Positions 13,528 through 21,335 of a DNA stretch of 34,473 nucleotides are shown here, piece by piece. Each line of letters opens with the position of its first letter. Position 1 is the first letter of the stretch. Under the pieces are notes generated by a model. It had not been told where the DNA came from and did no database searches. It saw only the letters and a list, made by a program, of their open reading frames with translations. The position numbers were made by a program, and so were the translations under genes. Origin of the DNA: Kiritimatiellia bacterium (GTDB lineage Bacteria > Verrucomicrobiota > Kiritimatiellia > RFP12 > UBA1067); NCBI GenBank assembly GCA_017450695.1, contig JAFSTA010000084.1, positions 1-34,473 of the forward strand. The letters run 5' to 3'.

Positions 13528-14289
13528 CTAGCGGTAACTCTGTGTTTCCAGAAAGACCTTCAAGTCTTCCAGCGCGTCGTTCATCTCATTGCGGAAAAGC
13601 GGGGAAATCATCCGGTACACCTCGCGCGAGTTGTAATACAGCCCTTGCGCGATACGCTTGGTGTCGCGACCGCCCGGCGTCAGCCAGGACCAGACGACAC
13701 GGCCGTTTCGGTCGCGCAGAATCAACTGCATCTGGAGTACGGTCCGGGAACTGTTGATCGGCGCACCCAGCACCCACGCCACCACGCAAACTTTCATCAT
13801 GCAGTAAACCCAATAGGAACGCGCATAATCCATGCGCATCACCCGTCCCGTAAGCGTGTAATCGAACCGGTCAGTGGCTTCCCCCTCCTCGCACACGTGG
13901 ACATCGGAGAACAGGCGGCTGTGCGCAAGGCTGATGGCCGCCGCACGCGTTACGTCCCCTTCCATGCGCAACGGAAAGTAGTGCGGATAAAACGACTCGA
14001 TACGATCTGCATAACACCCACCGAATGGGACAAAAGGAATCCACGAGACCCAGAGCCAGTTCGACGCCTTGTACCCGCGCTCGTCGGTGAACTGGACCAC
14101 GCCCAGCGTGGGACGATTCGGCGGCACATCGTGGAAGACGACCATCTTGTCACTCCCGCTTGCGCGAGGCGGATAACTGAACACCGCCTGATTCGAGGTA
14201 CATCCCGAACCGCACAGAAGAATCGCCGCGAGCAACAGGCAGACCGCTGGACGAATCAGACGAAAAGCTCTGGCAAGATGGATTTGCAT
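13528..14289 (-). CDS. Putative lipoprotein of unknown function
   Basis: 253 residues; I do not recognise the family. The N-terminus has a long hydrophobic stretch ending LLCGSGCTSN, so C30 is the likely lipidated cysteine, although position -3 is Gly rather than Leu. The mature part has LGVVQFTDERGYKASNWLW near the front and LTGRVMRMDYARSYWVYC in the middle. This general layout (a periplasmic domain with LTGRV and LQMQLILRDRNG strands) resembles small outer-membrane-associated lipoproteins. Its start overlaps the end of the HAD gene by 34 bases, suggesting translational coupling; the upstream ribosome-binding signal is weak (only GGA next to the ATG). Confidence 0.8.
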   Translation of the reverse strand: MQIHLARAFRLIRPAVCLLLAAILLCGSGCTSNQAVFSYPPRASGSDKMVVFHDVPPNRPTLGVVQFTDERGYKASNWLWVSWIPFVPFGGCYADRIESFYPHYFPLRMEGDVTRAAAISLAHSRLFSDVHVCEEGEATDRFDYTLTGRVMRMDYARSYWVYCMMKVCVVAWVLGAPINSSRTVLQMQLILRDRNGRVVWSWLTPGGRDTKRIAQGLYYNSREVYRMISPLFRNEMNDALEDLKVFLETQSYR

Positions 14290-14906
14290 TCCGTGAACGA
14301 ATGGATCAGATGGGTTGGTTGATGGGGCAACAGTTCCGCTTCCGTGCAGGAGGTCGTGATCGCGATGACGCGCATCCCCGCCGCGCGTGCCGCATCGACC
14401 CCGGCGAGCGAGTCCTCAAAGACCACGCACTCGCTCGGATCAACACCGACCTGCCGCGCCGCCTCCAGATAGACATCCGGTGCGGGCTTGTGTCGTTTGA
14501 CCTGGGAATCATCGATGACTCGCGAAAAATAGGAGCGGATCTGCAATCCGTCCAGCACGAAATCCACGTTGGCGGGCGGGGCGGAAGTTGCCACCGCGCA
14601 AGGGGCGCCGCTTCGGCGGATCGCCTCCAACAACTCGTGAAGACCATCCGGCAAACGCAGATGCGGACGGCAAAACTCGCGGTACGCGGCCTCCTTGTTC
14701 ACCTCCGCGAACTTGGTCTCTTCGTCCGTCGGCTCCCGCTGCAGGACAACCCGCATGAACGCGCGGTTGCTGCGACCGAAGAGTCCCTTGATCTCCTCCA
14801 GGGAAAGTTCCCTTCCCCACTTGCGCGAACACTCGCGCCAAGCCTGGATGTGGTAACGCGCGTTATCCACCAACACGCCGTCCATGTCAAACAAATACGC
14901 GCTCAT
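14256..14906 (-). CDS. HAD-superfamily hydrolase, beta-phosphoglucomutase-like
   Basis: Cytoplasmic phosphatase or phosphomutase, 216 residues. Motif I is FDMDGVLVDN with nucleophile D7 and acid/base D9. Motif II is S108 in VATSAPP, motif III K140 in KRHKPAPDVY, and motif IV E164-D165 in VFEDSLAGV. The cap domain (about 15-85) is the small helical type of the beta-phosphoglucomutase/phosphatase group. KPAPDVYLEAA and EDSLAGVDAARAAGM are typical of this subfamily. It starts 3 bases after the ychF stop. Sugar phosphate is the likely substrate class, not resolved further. Confidence 0.9.
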   Translation of the reverse strand: MSAYLFDMDGVLVDNARYHIQAWRECSRKWGRELSLEEIKGLFGRSNRAFMRVVLQREPTDEETKFAEVNKEAAYREFCRPHLRLPDGLHELLEAIRRSGAPCAVATSAPPANVDFVLDGLQIRSYFSRVIDDSQVKRHKPAPDVYLEAARQVGVDPSECVVFEDSLAGVDAARAAGMRVIAITTSCTEAELLPHQPTHLIHSFTECKSILPELFV

Positions 14907-14909
14907 AGC

Positions 14910-16010
14910 TCACACATTGAAGAGGAAGTGCATAACGTCGCCGTCCTGGACAAGGTATTCCTTCCCTTCGACGCGCATCAGTCCCTTTTCCTTCGCGCCC
15001 TGTTCCCCGTGGTTATCCACGTAGTCCTGATACGAAATCACCTCCGCGCGGATGAACCCGCGCTCGAAATCGGAATGGATCACGCCCGCGCACTTCGGGG
15101 CCTTCCACCCGCGATGGAAGGTCCACGCCTTCACCTCCATCGGTCCCGCCGTGAAGTAACTCGCCAAACCCAGCGTGTGATAGGCGATACGCGCGGTCTG
15201 ATCCAGCCCGCTTTCCTTCAACCCGTAGGAGGAGAGGAACTCCGCCCGCTCCTCGTCGGAAAGCCCGGCCATCTCCGCTTCCATCTTCGCGGAAATCACG
15301 ATGACGTCGCACCCGCGCTGTTTCGCAAACTCACGCACCCGCCGCACGTTCTCACCTTCCTCCGCAAGATCCGCCTCGCCGACATTCGCCACGTAGATGA
15401 TCGGCTTGTCTGTCAGCAGCTTGATGCGGTTCAGGTCCTCGATGAGCGGGGAGGTCTCGCCACGCGGGAAGGTCAAGGCGGGATTGCCCGCATCCAAATG
15501 CGCTTCCAGTTCCTTCATCGCCTCCAGCGCGGGACGCGCTTTCGGATCGGAGTGGGCCTTGCGCGAAAGGTTGTCAATCTGCTTCGCCAACGTGTCAAGG
15601 TCGGCAAGAATCAACTCCGTCTCGATTGTCTGGATGTCGCGGATCGGATCGACGCTCCCATCGACATGCACGACATCGTCATCCGTGAAACAGCGCACCA
15701 CATGCAGAATCGCGTTCGTGTCGCGAATGTCGGAGAGGAAAGCGTTGCCGCGCCCCTCCCCCTTGCTCGCGCCCTTCACCAGTCCCGCGATGTCAATGAA
15801 ATCGACAGTCGCCTTTACGATCTGTTTCGGGTTCGCGATTTTCGCCAACTCGTTCAGTCGCTCATCACTCACGGGAACCATCGCCTTGTTCGGCTCGATG
15901 GTACAGAACGGATAGTTCTCGGCGGCCGCGTTCTGGGCGTGCGTCAAGGCGTTAAAAAAGGTGGATTTACCGACATTGGGCAATCCGACAATACCGACAG
16001 AAAGAGACAT
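14910..16010 (-). CDS. ychF: Ribosome-binding ATPase YchF
   Basis: Obg-family P-loop protein that prefers ATP and binds ribosomes; 366 residues against about 363 in E. coli. The Walker A motif GLPNVGKST is at residues 9-17. Switch and G3 region is DFIDIAGLVKGASKGEG (70-86). The NVGE at 209-212 replaces the GTPase NKxD motif, as is normal for YchF. The C-terminal TGS domain (about 282-366) ends with the conserved VEGKEYLVQDGDVMHFLFNV. ATG 16010 gives the standard MSLSVGIVGLPN start; a TTG three codons upstream is less likely. It heads the leftward group with the HAD, lipoprotein and metallophosphoesterase genes. Confidence 0.96.
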   Translation of the reverse strand: MSLSVGIVGLPNVGKSTFFNALTHAQNAAAENYPFCTIEPNKAMVPVSDERLNELAKIANPKQIVKATVDFIDIAGLVKGASKGEGRGNAFLSDIRDTNAILHVVRCFTDDDVVHVDGSVDPIRDIQTIETELILADLDTLAKQIDNLSRKAHSDPKARPALEAMKELEAHLDAGNPALTFPRGETSPLIEDLNRIKLLTDKPIIYVANVGEADLAEEGENVRRVREFAKQRGCDVIVISAKMEAEMAGLSDEERAEFLSSYGLKESGLDQTARIAYHTLGLASYFTAGPMEVKAWTFHRGWKAPKCAGVIHSDFERGFIRAEVISYQDYVDNHGEQGAKEKGLMRVEGKEYLVQDGDVMHFLFNV

Positions 16011-16045
16011 ATTCCACAATCCTCTAACGTAACGAAAACGAAGTT

Positions 16046-16074
16046 ATGGTAGCACACCCCAACCGATTCTCCAA
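16046..16074 (-). promoter_or_regulatory. Probable ychF promoter
   Basis: On the minus strand TTGGAG (16069-16074) and TACCAT (16046-16051) are spaced by 17 bases. The start of transcription would be near 16039, about 30 bases before ATG 16010. Moderate match only. Confidence 0.45.
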
Positions 16075-16391
16075 GCAAATTCGCTTGGCTATACATTCGA
16101 GGTTAGGTGGTTGGGTGGCTAGGTGGAGGGTGCGTAGCGCCAGCTGAGAAGCGAGTGGCGGATTGGGTGGTTACTTGGGGGGTTGGGATAAATGGTTCAA
16201 TCGTCGCTGGCGCGACTTGAAATCGGCAGTCCGGATGAACAAGGACGGTCGCTACAAGCCAACACCTACAAACCAACAACGTGCCGACAAGGTCCGAGTT
16301 TTGAACGGGTCGCGCCCCGTCGCGACCGCAACACGGAACACGCGAAACAGGACAACGCATAATCGGGTGACGGGTGGCCGGCAGTAAACGC

Positions 16392-16427
16392 AATCGACTG
16401 CTATCGAAGGTAATCGACTGCTATCGA
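16392..16427. repeat. Tandem 16-bp repeat, AATCGACTGCTATCGA x2
   Basis: Exact copies lie at 16392-16407 and 16412-16427, a 20-base period. The related word TCGACCGCTATCGATT is present on the minus strand at 33592-33607. Confidence 0.85.
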
Positions 16428-16457
16428 CCATCAACAAAGAACCCCTCCTACCCCGCA

Positions 16458-18083
16458 CTACTTTTCAAGCGGATCGTACTTCGCGGCGCGGAGGCGTTCG
16501 CCTTCCCAAAACTCCTGGAAGTTTTGCTGGAATTTGGGCAGGTCGATCTCGGCGAAGGCTTCGAGTGTCGCCTTGACCCCGTCGCGCGTACGTGCCAACG
16601 CCTCCGCGTATCGGGGAAGGATTTCCCGGTACCCCTCCGGCGCGACACCGGAAGGCACCCCTTTCTGCAGGTAGTAACAGAGTCCCCACGCAATCGCGTA
16701 GTTGAGTCGCCGTTCCCCATCCCACTGCGCGTAGAAGTCTTGGTATGACGCGGTCAGCAGTTCGGGCAATTTGGCGACGGCGGCACGAAGGTTGTCCTGC
16801 AGCAGATACGCCTTGTCCAGATCCTCGGTGAAGATGACCTTGCCGCGTCCGTTGAGCGAACCGGCCTCGAAGAAACAGGCGTGTCCCTCGTTGAACCAGG
16901 CGGCCGGCTGGATCATCGCGTAGGCATGGGAGATGTACTGGTGGAAGGCCTCGTGCTGAACGGTCGGCAACATCACCTCGATTCCCGCATTCTGGAAGAG
17001 TACCAGCTCGCGTCGCATCGGCATCCACACGGCGGCCGTCCAGGCACGGTCTTCCCCGACATACCGCTTGTAATCCTCCTGCATCTGGAAGACGCGGATC
17101 ACCGCGACATCCTGTCCCTGCGTGTCCAGCGGCGGCAACAAGGCGGCGTAGGCGCGGTGGAAAAGCGGCAGGAGCTTTTGCAATTCGCGCAGAAACGACT
17201 TGCCGATCTCCGAATAGACATCGGAGAGCATCACGTACCCTTCCGACTCGGCCACCCACCAGTCATCGTAGTTCTCGACACTTTTCCGCGCCGCCTCGCG
17301 GATCGGGCTGTAGGGAAACGTCTCGGCCTGTTTCTTTCCGTCCGGGAAAACCTCGGACGACGTGACGCCATCCGTTTCCGTCCTACCCGGCAGACGAATC
17401 TTCCCGATGAATTCTTCCTCGAAGCTTTCCTTCCACGCCTTGTAATCCGCAACCGCCGGCATCTCCGCCGTCACGCAGAACCAGTCGGGGGAATGGTTGT
17501 TGGCGGTATGACGCGGACGGAACGCATAAATCAGCCGGGAGGCATCGTTCGAGTAACAGAGTACTCTCTCCAGTACAAAACCGTTGATGTCCCGTCTCTC
17601 AGGCGGATAAACGGTCGCATCGACAAAGGTCGCCACCCATTCGTCCACCTGCGACTGCTTTTTGGGGTCGATCTGATAGCGCGTCTCCTCGATCTTGTGG
17701 AGGAAGGTGTCCCGCGTAACGGGCGCGAGTTCCCCGCTCTCTTCGTCTTCCGCGAATTCGGGGAACCGGCGGGTGATACGTCCCAGAATCAGGCGGTCGC
17801 CGTATTCATCGACCCAGCGCGCGCAGCACTCCCGTCCATACCACAGTTCATAGGGGGAGTAACGATCCTCGCGCAACAACGTGGAGGTGCGATTCACTGG
17901 AAGGAAGGTGTGCGTATCCGGCATCGGGAGCGGGTCTGCCTTCGCCCGCGAGAGACGCGGCAGAACCAGTCCGATGTGCGGGAAATGTTCCGCCCTCTCG
18001 AAGTGCATTTCCGCGTGGACGGCGGCAACCAAACAAGTCGCCGCCAAACACGCCGTTCCGATTTCTCTCCCGATCCGATTCAT
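16458..18083 (-). CDS. Exported HExxH metalloprotease-like protein (peptidase MA/DUF1570-like)
   Basis: 541 residues with an N-terminal signal (ACLAATCLVAAVHAE). The zincin motif HEAFH is at 377-381, followed about 18 residues later by WFNEGHACFFE, where E399 would be the third zinc ligand as in gluzincins of the peptidase-MA type. The N-terminal 270 residues match nothing I recognise. The preceding segment VIRVFQMQEDYKRYVG and the string LVLFQNAG are typical of DUF1570-like proteins. ATG 18083 is chosen for GAGGAG 6 bases upstream and for the signal peptide. It is last in the leftward group with the DUF3465 and DUF5107 genes; a 97-base gap precedes it. Substrate unknown. Confidence 0.8.
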   Translation of the reverse strand: MNRIGREIGTACLAATCLVAAVHAEMHFERAEHFPHIGLVLPRLSRAKADPLPMPDTHTFLPVNRTSTLLREDRYSPYELWYGRECCARWVDEYGDRLILGRITRRFPEFAEDEESGELAPVTRDTFLHKIEETRYQIDPKKQSQVDEWVATFVDATVYPPERRDINGFVLERVLCYSNDASRLIYAFRPRHTANNHSPDWFCVTAEMPAVADYKAWKESFEEEFIGKIRLPGRTETDGVTSSEVFPDGKKQAETFPYSPIREAARKSVENYDDWWVAESEGYVMLSDVYSEIGKSFLRELQKLLPLFHRAYAALLPPLDTQGQDVAVIRVFQMQEDYKRYVGEDRAWTAAVWMPMRRELVLFQNAGIEVMLPTVQHEAFHQYISHAYAMIQPAAWFNEGHACFFEAGSLNGRGKVIFTEDLDKAYLLQDNLRAAVAKLPELLTASYQDFYAQWDGERRLNYAIAWGLCYYLQKGVPSGVAPEGYREILPRYAEALARTRDGVKATLEAFAEIDLPKFQQNFQEFWEGERLRAAKYDPLEK

Positions 18084-18180
18084 CCTAGACTCCTCGCTTG
18101 GGTTTCCGCGCTGGGCCGCACAGCAACCGCGGCCGCAGCTCCGAGTTCTCACTCACCCGTTTTCTTCGTCCTTCCGCCTG

Positions 18181-20733
18181 CTAGAGCAATTCCTTCAGTT
18201 CGTCGGGGATCTGGCTCTTGATTTCCGAGTCGTACGGCTTCCCCTCGCCCAGGTTTTCGGGATATTCGGAAACCTGCAGAAGCGCCTTCTTCGCCTCGTC
18301 CTTCTTGCCCGCGCGGAATGCCTCGGTCGCCAGCCCGATCCAAGCCCGGCGCCAGATCGCGTGACCGCCGTTGTTGTTCTCGGACGGCAGGATGCGGATG
18401 CGGCGCATCAGCTCGACGCACTCGCGGAATGCCTTGTTCCGTACCAACGCCTCGGCGTGCGCAAGCTGGATGGGATTGTTCTCCGGATATTTGGCGAGGT
18501 ATTCCTTGGTAACCGCCAACGCCGCTTCCCACGAGGAGGCGGCAGCCTCCAGACGGTACTGCGCATAGCCGACACGCCACGAATCGCTCAACGCCTTGGC
18601 GTTCTTCAGGTCGGCGCGCGCCTCATCTCCCTTGAGGAACTTGGCGCGGTAGAGGTAGAAGGTAGCGGAATCGGGATTCGCGCAGGTTGTCAGCAACAGT
18701 TTCGCGCCCTCGGTATCCCCAAAGTACGCCTTGAGCACGGCGAACCAGTACCGGAACTTCCATCCCGTGTTGGTCTCGCACGCCCAGCGCAAGGCGGGAA
18801 TCGACTCACGCCGGAAGACGAGCGTATAATCAATCGGCAAAGAGGACGCCTTGCGCAACGCATCCTGCGCCTCGTCATCGCGTCCCAACCGGTGCAGCAC
18901 ATACGCCTTGCGGATCAGGGCGATCGGAGAATTTTCCGCCAGCCCGAAGATTTCCAGCGCCTCCTTCCAGCACGCAGCCTCCTCATACCAGCCGCCCAGC
19001 TCGATGCACGTCTGGTCGGGAAATTCGTTTCGTACCAGCGCGAAGAACTCCCTGCCTTTCTGCTCGTAGCGCGCCCCGTGGAAAAGCGGGAAGCGATCCA
19101 GCGACCACTCGGCCAGTTCCTGCGCTTTCTCGTTCAATCCAAGCTGGCGGTGGCAGACGAGACCGGCCAACTGCGCGTCGAGATTCATCGCGTTGGCGAG
19201 GAGGCTTCGTTTCACCGTCTCCAACGCCTCACTCCATTTGTTCTGCGCCATCAGGCACTTCGCGATCTTCGCGTAGGCCGCCGAACGGTAGAGCGGCGAA
19301 TAGGCGGCGAGTCCCAGCCGTTCCATCGCCGTGTCGCGATCTTCCTCCTCCATCGCCGCAAGGCCATCGACATAGTTGGCGAGCGCGTCGTAGGTGTCGA
19401 GGCTGAGCGCGTGCGCGGCGAGCTTGCGCGCCTCCGCGCAGTCGCCTCGCCGCAGGCGGAGTTCGGCGAGCAACCCCAGCGCGGGAACGAAGTGCGGCTC
19501 CTTCTCCAACACGGAGCGCAACAGTTTCTCCGCCTGTCCGTCGAGACGCTGGCGGTACTTCTGTTCGCCCTGGACGTAGAGACCGTATGCGGACTCCCAG
19601 TTGAAATCTGCAGGAATCTTGCCGGGACGGGCAACCGGCGGATGGTTGGTGGCGGCGGCATCCAACTCCGCGCGGGAGTGGACCGCCCCCCATTTCTCCT
19701 CGAAGAAATCGGTCGCGCCCGGCGCGAACGACGCGTGCTTGAAGGGCGTCTTCATCGAATTGTCGCCGGGCTGGTTGAAGCATCTGCCGGATTGCAGTTC
19801 CACATATTGTCCGTCCGCGTCGGTGAGAAGGTCTTCCCAGATGGCGCCGCTTCGGGAGAGCGCCCAAATCCAGACCTTGCGTCCGTACTTGTCGTACACT
19901 GCGTTCTCGTGGATCGAACCGAAGTTCTTCTCGGGCCACCAGACACCGTACATCCCCGTGTTCCCGTCAAGCACGTGGTAGGACTTCGAACCGCCAAACG
20001 CATTCTCCGCGTAGGTCGAAAGGTCGTGCCCCTCCTCGTCGATACTCCACGCGTGAATGTCGCCGCCATGCCCGATGTAGCTCTTGCCAGGAAAGACGAA
20101 GCGGGGATTCCCCTGCGCGGAGAACGCCGCGTTCATCCACTGGTAATACGGGCCCGACAGGTTCGCGCCGTTGAACCAGGTGGTGCGCGTCAGGAAGTAA
20201 TCCGCATCGGCGGGAAGCCGTACCTCCACCTGCCAAGTCGTGCGGTTGATCCACTCTGTCGCCGACGCGAAGTAGCTGACGCTGCCGTCGGCGTTCTCGC
20301 GCGTGAAGGTATCGACGGGCGTCGCGGAGGTCGGCGCGTGGCCGATGATCCCGAAGTTGAACTCGATGCCGCCCGAACTCCACGGCCCGCGCATCGCGAT
20401 GTCGCGGAACTTGGCCACATGGTTGAAGTAGATGAAATCGCAGCCGCTCTTTTTGTCGGTCGCGCCCCACACCTTGCCGCCGACTTCGGGAAGCATGACC
20501 ACGCGCACCTTGTCGTTCTCCAGCGTCACCGTCTTCCAGACGCGGTTCGATGCGGTCGCCGTCGATCCGTCAAACCGAAAATACGGATACATCGCGGAAT
20601 CCGTATTCGGCACGGGGTTGGGATCGGAGAAACCGTAGGTCGGCAGCTCCATCGTCCCCTCCGTCACGGTCGCCGCCGCCCACAGGCAGTTCGCCAATCC
20701 CATCGCCAACGCAGAAATCATCACTCGTTTCAT
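18181..20733 (-). CDS. Secreted DUF5107 domain protein with TPR array
   Basis: 850 residues. Signal peptide MKRVMISALAMGLANCLWAA. Residues about 60-340 match the DUF5107 pattern (VRVVMLPEVGGKVWGATDK, FIYFNHVAKFRDIAMRGPW, GGIEFNFGIIGHAPT, GNPRFVFPGKSYIGHGG), a galactose-mutarotase/GH-like beta-sandwich. From about 400 to 850 it consists of tetratricopeptide-like helix pairs, for example LLRSVLEKEPHFVPALGLLA and ARKLAAHALSLDTYDALANY. Proteins of this type are frequent in glycan-degrading bacteria, but their biochemical role is unproven. AAGGGG precedes ATG 20733; the in-frame upstream extension lacks a signal. It starts 29 bases after the DUF3465 gene, so likely the same transcript. Confidence 0.85.
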   Translation of the reverse strand: MKRVMISALAMGLANCLWAAATVTEGTMELPTYGFSDPNPVPNTDSAMYPYFRFDGSTATASNRVWKTVTLENDKVRVVMLPEVGGKVWGATDKKSGCDFIYFNHVAKFRDIAMRGPWSSGGIEFNFGIIGHAPTSATPVDTFTRENADGSVSYFASATEWINRTTWQVEVRLPADADYFLTRTTWFNGANLSGPYYQWMNAAFSAQGNPRFVFPGKSYIGHGGDIHAWSIDEEGHDLSTYAENAFGGSKSYHVLDGNTGMYGVWWPEKNFGSIHENAVYDKYGRKVWIWALSRSGAIWEDLLTDADGQYVELQSGRCFNQPGDNSMKTPFKHASFAPGATDFFEEKWGAVHSRAELDAAATNHPPVARPGKIPADFNWESAYGLYVQGEQKYRQRLDGQAEKLLRSVLEKEPHFVPALGLLAELRLRRGDCAEARKLAAHALSLDTYDALANYVDGLAAMEEEDRDTAMERLGLAAYSPLYRSAAYAKIAKCLMAQNKWSEALETVKRSLLANAMNLDAQLAGLVCHRQLGLNEKAQELAEWSLDRFPLFHGARYEQKGREFFALVRNEFPDQTCIELGGWYEEAACWKEALEIFGLAENSPIALIRKAYVLHRLGRDDEAQDALRKASSLPIDYTLVFRRESIPALRWACETNTGWKFRYWFAVLKAYFGDTEGAKLLLTTCANPDSATFYLYRAKFLKGDEARADLKNAKALSDSWRVGYAQYRLEAAASSWEAALAVTKEYLAKYPENNPIQLAHAEALVRNKAFRECVELMRRIRILPSENNNGGHAIWRRAWIGLATEAFRAGKKDEAKKALLQVSEYPENLGEGKPYDSEIKSQIPDELKELL

Positions 20734-20762
20734 CTCGAATCCCCTTTCCCACTTCAAAACGT

Positions 20763-21275
20763 TTACTGGTACACACGCCCCTTGTGCCGAAGCCATCCGG
20801 AGACATGGCGGCGGGCGGGATCCAGATGCGTCCAGTGGATCACGCCGCCCTTCTCGTTCTCCTGATACTCCCCGAAAAACTCCACGGTGTCACCGACCTG
20901 CAATCCCTCGATGCGCGGCGCCAGCGTGGTGTTGTGTGCCACGAGCAATGTCTTGCCGGCCGCATCGCGCAGTATGAACTTCTGGTGCCGAGTCCCTTGC
21001 GTGTCGTCATTCAACAACTTGATCACCACGCCCTTCCCCTCGACATTCTTTCCGACCACGTATGCAGGGACAGGCGCGTCCTTCTCGGACTTGCCACCGC
21101 GCGGTTGCGCGACCGGGTCCTCCGTCTTCCCGCCTGAACTCCCCGTCTGCGCGAGAACAGACTCGACCAGGCCGCGCAGCGGTTCCGGCAGCTTCTCCAC
21201 CTTCCCGTTCAGGGCGCACCAGGAACACACCGAAACGACAACAACAATTGCTATCGATATTATTCGTGTTTTCAT
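20763..21275 (-). CDS. Membrane-anchored or exported DUF3465 protein
   Basis: 170 residues. Residues 4-21 form one hydrophobic segment (signal or anchor), followed by a charged linker to about 70. Residues 71-170 match DUF3465: HQKFILRD (97-104), LLVAHNTTLAPRI (110-122), GDTVEFFGEYQENEKGG (128-144), VIHWTHLDP (145-153) and RRHVSGWLRHKGRVYQ at the end. Function of the domain is unknown; it has the size and strand pattern of a small beta-barrel. A TAGAAT box lies 7 bases before the ATG, with no Shine-Dalgarno sequence, so the message may be leaderless. It is the first gene of the leftward DUF3465-DUF5107-protease group. Confidence 0.85.
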   Translation of the reverse strand: MKTRIISIAIVVVVSVCSWCALNGKVEKLPEPLRGLVESVLAQTGSSGGKTEDPVAQPRGGKSEKDAPVPAYVVGKNVEGKGVVIKLLNDDTQGTRHQKFILRDAAGKTLLVAHNTTLAPRIEGLQVGDTVEFFGEYQENEKGGVIHWTHLDPARRHVSGWLRHKGRVYQ

Positions 21276-21282
21276 GTAAACT

Positions 21283-21288
21283 ATTCTA
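21283..21288 (-). promoter_or_regulatory. -10 box of the DUF3465 gene
   Basis: TAGAAT on the minus strand ends 7 bases before ATG 21275, which places the expected transcription start at or next to the initiation codon. No good -35 is seen at 16-18 bases. Confidence 0.4.
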
Positions 21289-21335
21289 CATTCTTTTTGT
21301 TCAATTGGCGATTCGAAAAATCAAGGCGGTGTGAA

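Larger units (their letters stand above)
16011..16457. other. Repeat-rich intergenic region
   Basis: No supported gene. After the ychF promoter it holds GGTGGTTGGGTGG-type G/T-rich words (about 16105-16190) and GCGCCAGCTGAGAAGCG (16137-16153), which reappears inverted at 33783-33799. It also holds a hairpin GGTCGCG/CGCGACC (16308-16327) whose right part recurs at 23776-23793, and two tandem copies of AATCGACTGCTATCGA (16392-16427). It lies between the divergent ychF start and the end of the metalloprotease gene. Confidence 0.7.

Noticed and set aside
16163-16387. 74-codon frame in the ychF upstream spacer
   Set aside because: Built from the shared intergenic repeat words; no ribosome-binding site and no conserved content.
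17881-20865. Forward frame of 994 codons opposite the DUF5107 and protease genes
   Set aside because: The opposing minus-strand genes carry signal peptides, family motifs and ribosome-binding sites; this frame has none.
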